Below are positions 49,597 to 58,612 of a DNA stretch of 64,000 nucleotides, piece by piece. The notes below the pieces were generated by a model, which was not told where the DNA came from, searched no databases, and saw only the letters and a list, made by a program, of their open reading frames with translations. The position numbers and the translations under genes are program-made. Every line of letters starts with the position of its first letter. The first letter of the stretch is position 1. Origin of the DNA: Tardiphaga robiniae (GTDB taxonomy: Bacteria > Pseudomonadota > Alphaproteobacteria > Rhizobiales > Xanthobacteraceae). The stretch spans positions 124,001 to 188,000 of the forward strand of contig NZ_JABMCJ010000093.1 of NCBI RefSeq assembly GCF_013359755.1, read 5' to 3'.

Positions 49597-49902
49597 ATGA
49601 CCGCACGTATCTTCAAAGCCCCCAAGAACGCAATGCAGGCCGGCCTCGCCAAGACCAAGGACTGGCAGCTCGATTATGAGCCGGAGCAGGCGCGGGTGAT
49701 CGAGCCCCTGATGGGCTGGACGTCGTCCGGTGACATGAAGCAGCAACTGTCCATCCACTTCGACAGTAAGGAAGAGGCGGTCGCCTACTGCGAGCGCGAA
49801 GGCATTCCCTATCAGGTGATCGAGCCCAAGGTGCGTGCGCCCCGGACCATTGCCTATGCCGACAATTTTGCGTTCCGCCGCTCGGAGCCATGGTCGCACT
49901 GA
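49597..49902 (+). CDS. NADH:ubiquinone oxidoreductase accessory subunit, NDUFS4-like (ETC complex I)
   Basis: 101 residues from ATG 49597; the longer frame from 49414 begins in non-coding-like sequence. The pattern MTARIFKAPKNAMQAGLAKTKDWQLDYEP, PLMGWTSSGDMKQQ, and YADNFAFRRSEPWSH is that of NDUFS4 (18-kDa AQDQ subunit), a helper of complex I assembly in mitochondria and alphaproteobacteria. It binds at the matrix arm. No other nuo gene is nearby, as usual for this subunit. Confidence 0.95.
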   Translation: MTARIFKAPKNAMQAGLAKTKDWQLDYEPEQARVIEPLMGWTSSGDMKQQLSIHFDSKEEAVAYCEREGIPYQVIEPKVRAPRTIAYADNFAFRRSEPWSH

Positions 49903-50068
49903 CGACCGGTTTGCGGGCAAATCAGCCCCCGTAACGCTTCAAATCTCACCCTGACCAGCACCGAAAGTTAGGGTTGCGTCCCGCCACGACGGGGTGACAC
50001 CATCATGGCAGGCCCGTTGCCGGGCCGCCGTGCAAACAAGAAACAGACCCTGCAGGAAACGGAAGCCG

Positions 50069-51673
50069 ATGTCGCTTCGCTCCACGATCGATCCCACCTC
50101 GGCCGAGTTCAAACGCAATGTGGATGTGATGAAGGCGCAGGTCGCCGAGCTCAAGGACAAGCTCGGTGCGGTCGCCGGGGGCGGCGGCAAGGCGTCCCGC
50201 GCCAAGCACACCGCGCGCGGCAAGATGTTGGCCCGCGAGCGTGTCGATCTGATGATCGATCCCGGCACGGCCTTCCTCGAACTCTCGCCATTGGCCGCCA
50301 ACGGCCTCTATGGCGGCGATGTCCATTCCGCCAGCGTTATCACTGGCGTCGGCCGGGTGTCGGGCAGGGAGTGCATGATCGTCGCCAATGATGCGACCAT
50401 CAAGGGCGGCACCTACTATCCGATGACGGTGAAGAAGCATTTGCGGGCGCAGGACATCGCGCGGCAGAACAATCTACCTTGCATCTATATGGTGGACTCC
50501 GGCGGTGCGTTCCTGCCGCAGCAGGACGACATCTTTCCGGATGAGCGCCATTTCGGCCGCATCTTCTACAATCAGGCGCAGATGTCGGCGCAGGGCATTC
50601 CACAGATTGCTGTCGTGATGGGCTCGTGCACTGCCGGCGGCGCCTATATGCCGGCGATGTCCGACGAGAGCATCATCGTGCGCAATCAGGGCACGATCTT
50701 CCTTGGCGGTCCGCCGCTGGTGAAGGCCGCAACCGGCGAGGTGGTCACCGCCGAAGAACTTGGCGGCGCGGATGTGCATTCGCGGCAGTCTGGCGTCACC
50801 GATCACTACGCACAGAACGATGGCCACGCCATCGGCATCGCGCGAAAAATCGTCGCGACGCTGAAGCCACCACAGCGGGCCACACTGAACATGCAGGCGC
50901 CCCGCGATCCCGTATACGCGGCTGAAGAACTCTACGGTGTCATTCCTGCCGACGCGCGCAAGCCGTTCGACATGCACGACATCATCGCGCGCATCGTCGA
51001 CGGCTCCGAATTCGACGAATTCAAGAAGCTCTACGGCACGACGCTAATCTGCGGCTTCGCGCATATCTGGGGCTTCCCGGTCGGCATCATCGCTAACAAC
51101 GGCATCCTGTTCAGCGAGAGCTCGCTGAAGGGCGCGCATTTCATCGAGCTCTGCTGCCAGCGCAACATCCCGCTGGTGTTCCTGCAGAACATCACCGGCT
51201 TCATGGTCGGCAAGAAATACGAAGCCGGCGGCATTGCTCGCGATGGCGCCAAGCTGGTGACAGCTGTCGCCACGGCCAACGTCCCGAAATTCACTGTGGT
51301 GGTCGGCGGCTCCTATGGTGCCGGCAATTACGGCATGTGCGGCCGCGCCTACAGCCCGCGCTTTCTGTGGATGTGGCCCAATGCCCGTATCTCGGTGATG
51401 GGCGGCGAGCAGGCAGCGATGGTGCTGAGTCAGCTGCGCCGCGACAATATCGAAGCCAAGGGCGGCACCTGGTCGACCGAAGAGGAGGAAGCGTTTCGCA
51501 AGCCGACACGCGACCAGTTCGAGACCCAGGGCAGCCCGTATTACGCAACGGCGCGCCTCTGGGATGATGGCGTGATCGATCCCGCAGATACGCGCCTGGT
51601 GCTCGGACTTGGTTTGTCAGCGTCGGCCAATGCGCCGATCGAGCCGACGCGCTTCGGCCTGTTCAGGATGTGA
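50069..51673 (+). CDS. mccB: Acyl-CoA carboxylase carboxyltransferase subunit (methylcrotonyl-CoA carboxylase beta)
   Basis: 534 residues from ATG 50069. The crotonase-fold regions are [60 protein letters not shown] (acyl-CoA-binding) and [30 protein letters not shown]. These strongly match 3-methylcrotonyl-CoA carboxylase beta, in the leucine pathway. Its TGA overlaps the next start codon (TGATG). With the biotin carboxylase and HMG-CoA lyase it forms the leucine-degradation operon. Confidence 0.95.
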   Translation: MSLRSTIDPTSAEFKRNVDVMKAQVAELKDKLGAVAGGGGKASRAKHTARGKMLARERVDLMIDPGTAFLELSPLAANGLYGGDVHSASVITGVGRVSGRECMIVANDATIKGGTYYPMTVKKHLRAQDIARQNNLPCIYMVDSGGAFLPQQDDIFPDERHFGRIFYNQAQMSAQGIPQIAVVMGSCTAGGAYMPAMSDESIIVRNQGTIFLGGPPLVKAATGEVVTAEELGGADVHSRQSGVTDHYAQNDGHAIGIARKIVATLKPPQRATLNMQAPRDPVYAAEELYGVIPADARKPFDMHDIIARIVDGSEFDEFKKLYGTTLICGFAHIWGFPVGIIANNGILFSESSLKGAHFIELCCQRNIPLVFLQNITGFMVGKKYEAGGIARDGAKLVTAVATANVPKFTVVVGGSYGAGNYGMCGRAYSPRFLWMWPNARISVMGGEQAAMVLSQLRRDNIEAKGGTWSTEEEEAFRKPTRDQFETQGSPYYATARLWDDGVIDPADTRLVLGLGLSASANAPIEPTRFGLFRM

Positions 51674-53688
51674 TGATGGCCAAAGCCGAAATCTCAAAAG
51701 CGTTATATCGCCGCTTTCGCACGCTCCTGATCGCCAATCGCGGCGAGATAGCCTGCCGCGTCATCCGTACCGCGCGGGCCATGGGCTTGCGCACCGTCGC
51801 GGTCTATTCCGAGGCAGATGCCAATGCGCTGCATGTCGCGGAAGCCGACGAGGCCGTGTTGATCGGCCCGGCGCGTGCGCGCGACAGCTATCTCAATATC
51901 GAGCGCATTCTCGAAGCTGCAAAGAAGACCGGCGCTGAGGCGATCCATCCCGGCTACGGCTTTCTCTCCGAGAGCGCCGAGTTCGCGCAGGCTTGTGCAG
52001 ATGCCGGCCTGATCTTCGTTGGACCTACTGCGGAGATGATCACTGCGATGGGCTCGAAGTCGGGCTCCAAGGCGCTGATGGAGAAGGCTGGCGTGCCGCT
52101 GGTGCCGGGCTTCCATGGCGAAGCGCAGGACGACGCGACATTGGCCAAGGCAGCCGACAAGATCGGCTTCCCGGTTCTGGTGAAGGCCTCAGCGGGCGGC
52201 GGCGGGCGTGGCATGCGCGTGGTGCGCTCGGCGGTTGAACTGGCTCCGGCCATCGTCAGCGCCAAGCGCGAAGCCAAAGCAGCGTTCGGCGACGACCGCA
52301 TGCTGATCGAGAAGTATGTCGACAATCCCCGCCACATCGAGGTGCAGATCGTCGGCGACAGCCACGGCAATCTGGTCTCGCTGTTCGAGCGCGAATGTAC
52401 GTTGCAGCGACGGCATCAGAAGGTGATCGAAGAGGCGCCGTCGCCGACGTTGAACGGCGCGCAGCGTGAGGCGGTTTGCGCGGCTGCACGCAAGGCCGCA
52501 GGCGCGGTGAACTATGTCGGCGCCGGCACCATCGAATTCGTCTCTGACGGCAAGGACGTGTTCTTCATCGAGATGAACACGCGCCTGCAGGTCGAGCATC
52601 CCGTCACCGAACTGATCACCGGCGTTGATCTGGTCGAATGGCAGCTCCGCGTGGCGTTCGGCGAAAAGCTGCCGCTGACGCAAAGCGAGATCAGGCTCAA
52701 CGGCCACGCCATTGAGGCGCGGGTTTACGCCGAGAATCCGTATAAGAATTTCATGCCGTCGGTGGGCAGGATCCGCACCTGGCGCACGCCCGCGGAAACC
52801 AACGGTTTGCGCATCGATGCCGGCTATCGCGAGGGCGATGCGGTGTCGCCGAACTACGACGCTATGCTCGCCAAGGTGATCGCCTGGGCGCCGACGCGCG
52901 ATGCGGCGATCAACCGGCTCAATCGTGGGCTGGAAGAAACCGATATTCGCGGCATCGTCACCAACACGCCGTTCCTATCGGCGCTTGTGACGCATCCGGA
53001 TGTGCGTGCCAACACCATCGACACCGGCTTTATCGAGCGTGAATTGAAAGTGTTGACGCCGGACTCGGCGGCGCCTGGCGATCTCGAACTATGCGCGGCC
53101 GTCGCCGCCATCGTCTCGAGCGAAGAGCAGGCAGCACGGGCTGCCGGTACCTCGCCCTGGCTGACGGCTGGCTGGATGCCGGTCGGGCGTCGCCAGCGGG
53201 TGTTCAAATTCAAGCATGGTTCGGACGAGCAGCGCGTGACGTTGAATTACGGCAGCGGTCCTGCAACGATTTCGATCGGCACTCGCGAACTGGGGTTTGA
53301 GGCGGCTACGGCCGATGACGGGCATTTCGATCTGACACTGGACGGAGCACGCTCGCACATCGTTTCGGTGATCGAGGGCCACGAACTCTACCTGCGTACG
53401 CGTCACGGCCGTTTCGACATGCATTGGGTCGATCCGTTCGGCGGCGACGATGAAGAGCAAGTCGGCGAGGACAAGATCGTTGCGCCGTTGCCCGGCACCG
53501 TGGTGGCGCTGCTGGCCAAGGAGGGCGCGACCCTTGAGAAGGGCGCTGCAATCCTGACCTTGGAAGTCATGAAGATGGAGCAGACCTTGCGCGCGCCGTT
53601 CGCAGGCGTGCTCAAGCGCATCAAGTGCAAGGTCGGCGATATCGTTGGAGAAGGCGTCGAGCTCGCGGAAGTCGAGCCGAGCGCCTGA
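51673..53688 (+). CDS. mccA: Acyl-CoA carboxylase biotin-containing subunit (methylcrotonyl-CoA carboxylase alpha)
   Basis: About 671 residues (ATG 51673 or 51676; a GTG at 51670 is also in frame). Biotin carboxylase domain with RTLLIANRGEIACRVIRTA, GYGFLSE, KASAGGGGRGMRVV (ATP grasp), EMNTRLQVEHPVTE; then a middle domain and a C-terminal BCCP with LEVMKMEQ, whose Lys is biotinylated. It carboxylates biotin with ATP and bicarbonate and passes it to the beta subunit. The neighbouring HMG-CoA lyase supports leucine catabolism rather than propionate. Confidence 0.95.
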   Translation: MMAKAEISKALYRRFRTLLIANRGEIACRVIRTARAMGLRTVAVYSEADANALHVAEADEAVLIGPARARDSYLNIERILEAAKKTGAEAIHPGYGFLSESAEFAQACADAGLIFVGPTAEMITAMGSKSGSKALMEKAGVPLVPGFHGEAQDDATLAKAADKIGFPVLVKASAGGGGRGMRVVRSAVELAPAIVSAKREAKAAFGDDRMLIEKYVDNPRHIEVQIVGDSHGNLVSLFERECTLQRRHQKVIEEAPSPTLNGAQREAVCAAARKAAGAVNYVGAGTIEFVSDGKDVFFIEMNTRLQVEHPVTELITGVDLVEWQLRVAFGEKLPLTQSEIRLNGHAIEARVYAENPYKNFMPSVGRIRTWRTPAETNGLRIDAGYREGDAVSPNYDAMLAKVIAWAPTRDAAINRLNRGLEETDIRGIVTNTPFLSALVTHPDVRANTIDTGFIERELKVLTPDSAAPGDLELCAAVAAIVSSEEQAARAAGTSPWLTAGWMPVGRRQRVFKFKHGSDEQRVTLNYGSGPATISIGTRELGFEAATADDGHFDLTLDGARSHIVSVIEGHELYLRTRHGRFDMHWVDPFGGDDEEQVGEDKIVAPLPGTVVALLAKEGATLEKGAAILTLEVMKMEQTLRAPFAGVLKRIKCKVGDIVGEGVELAEVEPSA

Positions 53689-53720
53689 TCTTCTGAAAGA
53701 CACGTGAGATTGAAACAAGC

Positions 53721-54617
53721 ATGAGTGATCAGGTTCGTATCGTCGAGGTCGGCCCGCGCGACGGTTTGCAGAATGAAAAGACGCCGGTGTCGGTCGAAGA
53801 CCGCATCGCCTTCGTGAAGGCGTTGGTCGGGGCTGGCTTGCATACGGTTGAGGTCGGCTCCTTCGTGTCGCCCAAGGCGATCCCGAAAATGATGGGTTCG
53901 GATCAGGTATTTCTCGGCGTGCGCGATTTGCCCGGTGAATTCCATGTGCTGGTGCCGAACGAGAAGGGCTACGAGGGCGCGAAGGCGGTCGGCGCGAAAG
54001 TCATCGCGGTGTTCGCCTCGGCCTCGGAAGGCTTTTCGCGTGCCAACATCAATTGCTCGGTCGCCGAATCCATCGAGCGCTTCAAGCCGGTGATCGAGCG
54101 CGCCAAGGCGGACGGCATCCGCGTGCGCGGTTACGTGTCCTGCGTTCTCGGTTGTCCCTATGACGGCGACGTCGCGCCGCAGGCGGTCGTCGATGTCTCA
54201 AAGACGCTGTTTGATCTCGGCTGCTACGAAGTCTCGCTTGGCGACACGATCGGTGTCGGGACGCCGTCGAAGGCGCGGCAGATGCTGCGTGCCGTTGCTG
54301 GCTCGGTCCCCATGCCGAAGCTCGCGATGCACTTCCATGACACTTATGGTCAGGCGCTGGCCAATCTCTATGCCGGGATGGAAGAAGGCTGTCGCGTTGT
54401 CGACAGCGCTGCCGGCGGTCTCGGCGGCTGCCCCTATGCGCCTGGTGCGACCGGCAATGTCGGCACCGAAGATGTGGTCTACATGCTGGAAGGCATGGGG
54501 ATTGCGACGGGCGTCGATATGAACAAGCTGCTCGCTGCGACCAACACCATCAGCGCTCTGATCGGCCGCGCGCCGGTCAGCCGTGTCGCTTCGGCACTCA
54601 ACGCCAAGACGCGCTGA
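53721..54617 (+). CDS. Hydroxymethylglutaryl-CoA lyase
   Basis: 298 residues. VGPRDGLQNEK (catalytic Arg/Asp), HFHDTYGQAL (metal His), and GGLGGCPYAPGATGN with the catalytic Cys are the hallmarks. It splits HMG-CoA into acetoacetate and acetyl-CoA, the last step of leucine breakdown. Spacing of 32 bp after mccA supports one operon. Isovaleryl-CoA dehydrogenase and enoyl-CoA hydratase (MGCoA) genes are not in the window. Confidence 0.96.
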   Translation: MSDQVRIVEVGPRDGLQNEKTPVSVEDRIAFVKALVGAGLHTVEVGSFVSPKAIPKMMGSDQVFLGVRDLPGEFHVLVPNEKGYEGAKAVGAKVIAVFASASEGFSRANINCSVAESIERFKPVIERAKADGIRVRGYVSCVLGCPYDGDVAPQAVVDVSKTLFDLGCYEVSLGDTIGVGTPSKARQMLRAVAGSVPMPKLAMHFHDTYGQALANLYAGMEEGCRVVDSAAGGLGGCPYAPGATGNVGTEDVVYMLEGMGIATGVDMNKLLAATNTISALIGRAPVSRVASALNAKTR

Positions 54618-54644
54618 GAGCCACCTGGCGGACGACAGGATACG

Positions 54645-55667
54645 TCAGGCCGGGACGTCCAGCGCGAGCTTGAGAAGGTTCGCGGTGAGCGGCGTCTTGG
54701 CGACGTAGTCCTTCCACGCCGTGTCGCGCGCGATATCGCGCCACTTGCCGACGGTCGCAGCGTCGAGCGCGCTGACCTTGGCGCCGGCCTTCTCATAGAC
54801 CCTGGACACTTCGACATCGTCCTGCTGCGCGCCCGCCTTGCCGAAGGCTTCCATCTCGGCGCCGACCGAGACCAGAATATCCTGATGTGCTTTCGGCAAC
54901 TTGTCGAACACAGTCTTGGACATCATCAGCGGCTCAAGCATGAACCAGTAGGACGCACCCGCGCCGGAGGTCAGATGCTTGGCGACTTCGCTCAGCTTGA
55001 ATGAGATGAGGCTGGTCGACGACGTGATGCCGGCATCACAGGCGCCGCTCTTCATCGCTGCGTAAATTTCGTTAGACGGCATTGAGAGCACGCGCGCGCC
55101 GGCAGTCTGCAGCATCATGTTCATCTCGCGCGAACCGCCACGTACCGTGAGACCCTTGGCGTCCTCAGGGACAACCAGCGGGCGCGAGCGGCTAGCCACA
55201 CCGCCGGCCTGCCAGACCCATGTCAGCAGCATGATGCCCTTGTCGGCGAGAATGTCGCTCAGTGCCTTGCCGATCGGCAGGTTCTTCCAGCGCAAGCCCT
55301 GATCGTAGGTCGAGACCAGACCGGGCATCAGGCCGATATTCGCTTCCGGCAATTCATTGCCGGCATAGGGCAAGGGATAAAGGCTGAGATCGAGAGTCCC
55401 TTTGCGCATGGCGGAAAATTGCGCATCTGCCTTGATCAGCGACGAATCCGGATAAACCTCGGCAACGAGGTCGCCGCCACTCTGCTTGGCAATGGCGGCT
55501 GCGAAAGTGCGGACCAGACGGTCGCGGAAGTCGCCGTTGTCGATGCTGCCGCCGGGAAACTGGTGCGAGATCTTCAGTGTAGTCGCTGCCTGCGCCGTAC
55601 CGATGCCGCAACGAAGGATCGCAGGCACGGCGAGGGCCGATCCAAGGATGTGGCGGCGAGTCAGCAT
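54645..55667 (-). CDS. TRAP transporter solute-binding protein (DctP family)
   Basis: 340 residues from ATG 55667. An export signal with TRRHILGSALAVPAIL (twin-Arg character), then TLKISHQFPGGSIDNGDF. The fold is TRAP-type with IYAAMKSGACDAGITSS and GLTVRGGSREMNMMLQTAGA near the ligand Arg. Such proteins bind organic acids in the periplasm and deliver them to DctQM. No DctQ/M genes are nearby. A second such protein is at 58613-59584. Confidence 0.92.
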   Translation of the reverse strand: MLTRRHILGSALAVPAILRCGIGTAQAATTLKISHQFPGGSIDNGDFRDRLVRTFAAAIAKQSGGDLVAEVYPDSSLIKADAQFSAMRKGTLDLSLYPLPYAGNELPEANIGLMPGLVSTYDQGLRWKNLPIGKALSDILADKGIMLLTWVWQAGGVASRSRPLVVPEDAKGLTVRGGSREMNMMLQTAGARVLSMPSNEIYAAMKSGACDAGITSSTSLISFKLSEVAKHLTSGAGASYWFMLEPLMMSKTVFDKLPKAHQDILVSVGAEMEAFGKAGAQQDDVEVSRVYEKAGAKVSALDAATVGKWRDIARDTAWKDYVAKTPLTANLLKLALDVPA

Positions 55668-55914
55668 GCGTAACTCCTGAAAGTGTTCGTCTGGTGCCGG
55701 GCGGGACAAAATGCGCCCGCGTCCTGTTGCTCCGTCACCGCGCGTCCCTTCGTTTATACAATCCGAACCGGCGGGCAAGTGATGTTGCGTCGCACGCAAT
55801 GGCTATCGGATGCGTCATCAAGACTTTTTTGATGCGACGTAACAAACCGCGACCTCCGTACGTCTGGTTCATAGCGACAGACGTCGCGCTTCAAAAATGG
55901 ATCCGAGGAAAAAC

Positions 55915-56160
55915 ATGATGACCATCTCCACCAGGTTTGCGCTCGGCGTGTCCGCCGCGCTCGTCTCGCTCAGCCTCGCGCTGGCACCTGCTGCGTTCGC
56001 TCAGGACAAGATGAGCAAGGATGACGGCATGAAAAAGGACACTATGTCGAAGGGCGACGGTATGAAGAAGGATGCCATGTCTCACGACGCTATGAAGAAG
56101 GACGATGGCATGAAGAAAGACGGCATGATGAAGAAGGACGATGGAATGATGAAGAAGTAA
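55915..56160 (+). CDS. Secreted MXKDX-repeat protein
   Basis: 81 residues. Signal peptide TRFALGVSAALVSLSLALAPAAFA, followed by tandem repeats of D-x-M-K-K-D (GMKKD, TMSKG, AMKKD) to the end. This is the pentapeptide MXKDX repeat family, small Met/Lys/Asp-rich periplasmic proteins of unknown function in rhizobia, suspected of metal binding. ATG 55915 or 55918. Confidence 0.9.
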   Translation: MMTISTRFALGVSAALVSLSLALAPAAFAQDKMSKDDGMKKDTMSKGDGMKKDAMSHDAMKKDDGMKKDGMMKKDDGMMKK

Positions 56161-56282
56161 CGTCTTCACCCGCATCGCTGTGACGGGCCCGTCCGCGCGA
56201 CGGGCTTGTCATGTTGCGCTGCTCGTTGCTGGACCTGAAAACTCGGCATAGCCTCCGCGCACAAGAAAATGCCTGGGAGGCC

Positions 56283-56774
56283 ATGATGAAAAAAGAACGA
56301 CGCGTCGTCGTTGCGGCGACTTGTCTGATCGCAGCAACACTGTTTCCAAGCGTGACGACATGGAGCGCCACCGATGAGATGGGCTTCGTGCGCATCAATC
56401 AGGGCGAGGAAGTCTGGAAGAACCCGTTCGGTGTTGGCGTCGAAGTCGCGACACTTTACGGAGATCCCTCAAAGCAAGGCATCTATGTTCTGCGGATCAA
56501 GTGGCCGCCCGGCATCATGAGCAAGCCGCACAAGCATCCGGAAGATCGTCACGTCGTGGTGCTGTCGGGCACCTGGTACACCGGCACGGGCGAAGCCTTC
56601 GTGCCCGAGAAATCGATCCCGATGAAGACCGGCGGCTACATGGTGCATCCCGCTGGCGCGGTGCATTGGGACGGCACACGGGAAGAGGGCGCCGTGATTC
56701 AGATCACCGGCTACGGCCCGAGCGGCAACAATTTCGTCAAACCCGACGAGCCGCAATTCGGCAAAACGAACTGA
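56283..56774 (+). CDS. Secreted cupin-domain protein
   Basis: 163 residues from ATG 56283. Signal segment RVVVAATCLIAATLFPSVTTWSA; then a cupin: SKPHKHPEDRHVVVLSGTWYTG (H-x-H...E/D...), MVHPAGAVHWDGT. The His-rich first motif fits metal binding. Proteins of this type include ChrR-like and unknown periplasmic cupins. The neighbours (MXKDX protein, FKBP isomerase) suggest envelope functions only in general terms. Confidence 0.85.
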   Translation: MMKKERRVVVAATCLIAATLFPSVTTWSATDEMGFVRINQGEEVWKNPFGVGVEVATLYGDPSKQGIYVLRIKWPPGIMSKPHKHPEDRHVVVLSGTWYTGTGEAFVPEKSIPMKTGGYMVHPAGAVHWDGTREEGAVIQITGYGPSGNNFVKPDEPQFGKTN

Positions 56775-56831
56775 CCTCGGACAATCAATTCAGGCAGCGT
56801 GCCATCAGATGATGGCACGCTGATCTCGTGC

Positions 56832-57173
56832 TTATTTACGCTTCTTGCGGGCGGCGTAGCGGGCGTCGCGGGCAGCTTTCTGCTGGGCTTCCAGCGCGGC
56901 CTGGGCAAGCGCGGCTTCTTCCTTCTCGCGCGCAGCCTGGACTAGAGCAGCGGCGGCTTCCTCGGCTTCGCGGGCCTTCTGGACGGCCTTCTCAGCGTCG
57001 CGGATGGCCTTGGCTTCCGCGCGTGCGACGGCAGCGGCTTCGCGCTCGGCGGCGCGCGCCTTCACGGCAGGATCATCGGGCCCCGGTGCTGCCTTGAATT
57101 TGTTCAGAATGTTCTTCTTGGCTTCGATCGCAGCCTTCTGGCGATCCGCGAAACTGGGTTCCTTAAATGACAT
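56832..57173 (-). CDS. DUF6481 protein
   Basis: 113 residues from ATG 57173. Start SFKEPSFADRQKAAIEAKK, then NKFKAAPGPDDPAVKARAAE and a long Ala/Glu/Lys helical tail ending ARDARYAARKKRK. This is the DUF6481 family pattern, a common highly charged helical protein of alphaproteobacteria; the tail may bind nucleic acid. The extended frame is not needed. Confidence 0.82.
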   Translation of the reverse strand: MSFKEPSFADRQKAAIEAKKNILNKFKAAPGPDDPAVKARAAEREAAAVARAEAKAIRDAEKAVQKAREAEEAAAALVQAAREKEEAALAQAALEAQQKAARDARYAARKKRK

Positions 57174-57482
57174 GAACGAGGCCTTGTCGCTTTCTTTGGT
57201 TTGGGGTGGGTCATTGTCGGGTGCGGCAGCCGGGCAAACACCCAAGCAATGGCCGAAACTCCGCTGCGGTTTACAGCCGACGGCGCGGCAACGCATCAAC
57301 TATCTGCGATTTACGGCAATCTTACGCATGATTTGCCGGCAAGGAGGCCTGCGCGAGGCTGGGGCGGAGCTTGCGCCGGGGTGATCCGCGTATATCCGCA
57401 AATCCTGGGAATCGGGCATGTTTTGGTCATCCGGCGATTTGGAGCGCGCGGAGCAGGCCGCCTGTGCGGCGCGAGGACCGAT
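57174..57482. other. Intergenic stretch, no gene supported
   Basis: Divergent promoter region between the DUF6481 gene and the small gene at 57483. Longer frames here on both strands have no ribosome site and no protein likeness. No clear hairpin. Confidence 0.5.
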
Positions 57483-57644
57483 ATGGATGCCCAGAAGACA
57501 GCCGTCGATGCCGTGGTCATTCTGACCGGCTGTGATCGCGACATGGTGACCCACTTCATTCGCGGCCTGTATCTGGCGGGCGTTCGCGACCCCAAGCGAC
57601 TGACTTTCAAAGGGCTGCAATTCGCAGCAAAAGCAGGCGCTTAG
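57483..57644 (+). CDS. Small conserved-looking protein (53 aa)
   Basis: ATG 57483 begins DAQKTAVDAVVILTGCDRDM, followed by VTHFIRGLYLAGVRDPKRLTF; soluble, helical. The frame from 57201 extends upstream but has no protein pattern. No family known. Confidence 0.5.
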   Translation: MDAQKTAVDAVVILTGCDRDMVTHFIRGLYLAGVRDPKRLTFKGLQFAAKAGA

Positions 57645-57732
57645 CAACATTTGTAGCCAAAATGGCCATGTTGCGGCTTTGCAGCGGCCGTGGTGCTGCC
57701 TTGAACCTGCGGTGCCCTCCGGCTGACTGATC

Positions 57733-57761
57733 AGGAACTTTCCGCGAAACGCGGAGTTCCT
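57733..57761 (+). other. Hairpin in the leader of the 59-aa gene
   Basis: Stem AGGAAC (57733-57738)/GTTCCT plus TCCGCG/CGCGGA with a TT bulge and an AAA loop, ending at 57761, 20 bp before the ATG at 57782. It could be a terminator of the preceding small gene or a leader structure; no T-run follows. Confidence 0.4.
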
Positions 57762-57781
57762 GTCGCCATCGGGAGTTATCC

Positions 57782-57961
57782 ATGCAAGCAGCCATCGATC
57801 GCGTCATCCGCTCGTTCAGCTTCAAACATCCGGCCTCGCTCGCAGAGCCGATGTCGGACAGTCGCTCAATCCAGGCAAGCGATGAGGCGACAGAGTTGGC
57901 GACCCGGTTGCTTGAAAATTACAAGGGTCAGCTGGCCCGACGCAGCTCCAAGCCTGACTGA
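57782..57961 (+). CDS. Small helical protein (59 aa)
   Basis: ATG 57782, with GGGAG upstream. The sequence begins QAAIDRVIRSFSFKHPASL and continues with a Ser/Ala-rich middle and an amphipathic end ELATRLLENYKGQLARRSS. Soluble and basic at the end. No family known; its ribosome site and composition support it. Confidence 0.55.
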   Translation: MQAAIDRVIRSFSFKHPASLAEPMSDSRSIQASDEATELATRLLENYKGQLARRSSKPD

Positions 57962-58093
57962 GGACGATTCAAGCATCCTCATTGACCGATCTTCATTGAT
58001 CGCGGCTTCGGGATTCGGCATTGCCAGGACTTGCGTTGCGGTGCGATGACGGGGCATGACTGCGCCGCTCGCAGACCCAACCATCCAGGAGAC

Positions 58094-58597
58094 ATGATGC
58101 GAAACTCCCAGCGTGCCGTTAGAGCCACGGCCGTCGCGCTCAGTGCGGCCATGATCGTGGCCGTGTCCGACGTCTCCCTTTCTTCCGCCATGGCGCAAGC
58201 GCCTCAAAAACAAGCGCCGCAGAAAATGGCGCCAGCCGCAGGAAAAACCATGACCACAGCTTCAGGCCTCCAGATCGAAGACACCATCGTTGGCACCGGC
58301 GCCACGCCGGCCAAGGGACAGACCTGCGTGATGCATTACACCGGCTGGCTTTATGAGAACGGTGTCAAGGGCAAGAAATTCGACTCGTCGGTCGATCGCA
58401 ACGAGCCGTTCGAATTCCCGATCGGCATGTCGCGCGTCATCAAGGGCTGGGACGAAGGCGTTGCCACCATGAAGGTCGGCGGCAAGCGCACGCTGATCAT
58501 TCCGCCGGATCTCGGCTATGGCGCGCGTGGTGCTGGCGGCGTGATCCCGCCAAATGCGACGTTGATCTTCGACGTCGAACTGCTCGGCGTCAAATAA
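58094..58597 (+). CDS. FKBP-type peptidyl-prolyl cis-trans isomerase, exported
   Basis: 167 residues from ATG 58094 (CCAGGAGA upstream). Signal segment [18 protein letters not shown], Gln/Pro-rich linker [11 protein letters not shown], then one FKBP domain: [92 protein letters not shown]. It speeds prolyl isomerisation of periplasmic proteins. Single-domain size is normal. Confidence 0.96.
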   Translation: MMRNSQRAVRATAVALSAAMIVAVSDVSLSSAMAQAPQKQAPQKMAPAAGKTMTTASGLQIEDTIVGTGATPAKGQTCVMHYTGWLYENGVKGKKFDSSVDRNEPFEFPIGMSRVIKGWDEGVATMKVGGKRTLIIPPDLGYGARGAGGVIPPNATLIFDVELLGVK

Positions 58598-58612
58598 GCC
58601 CGATCAAACGAC

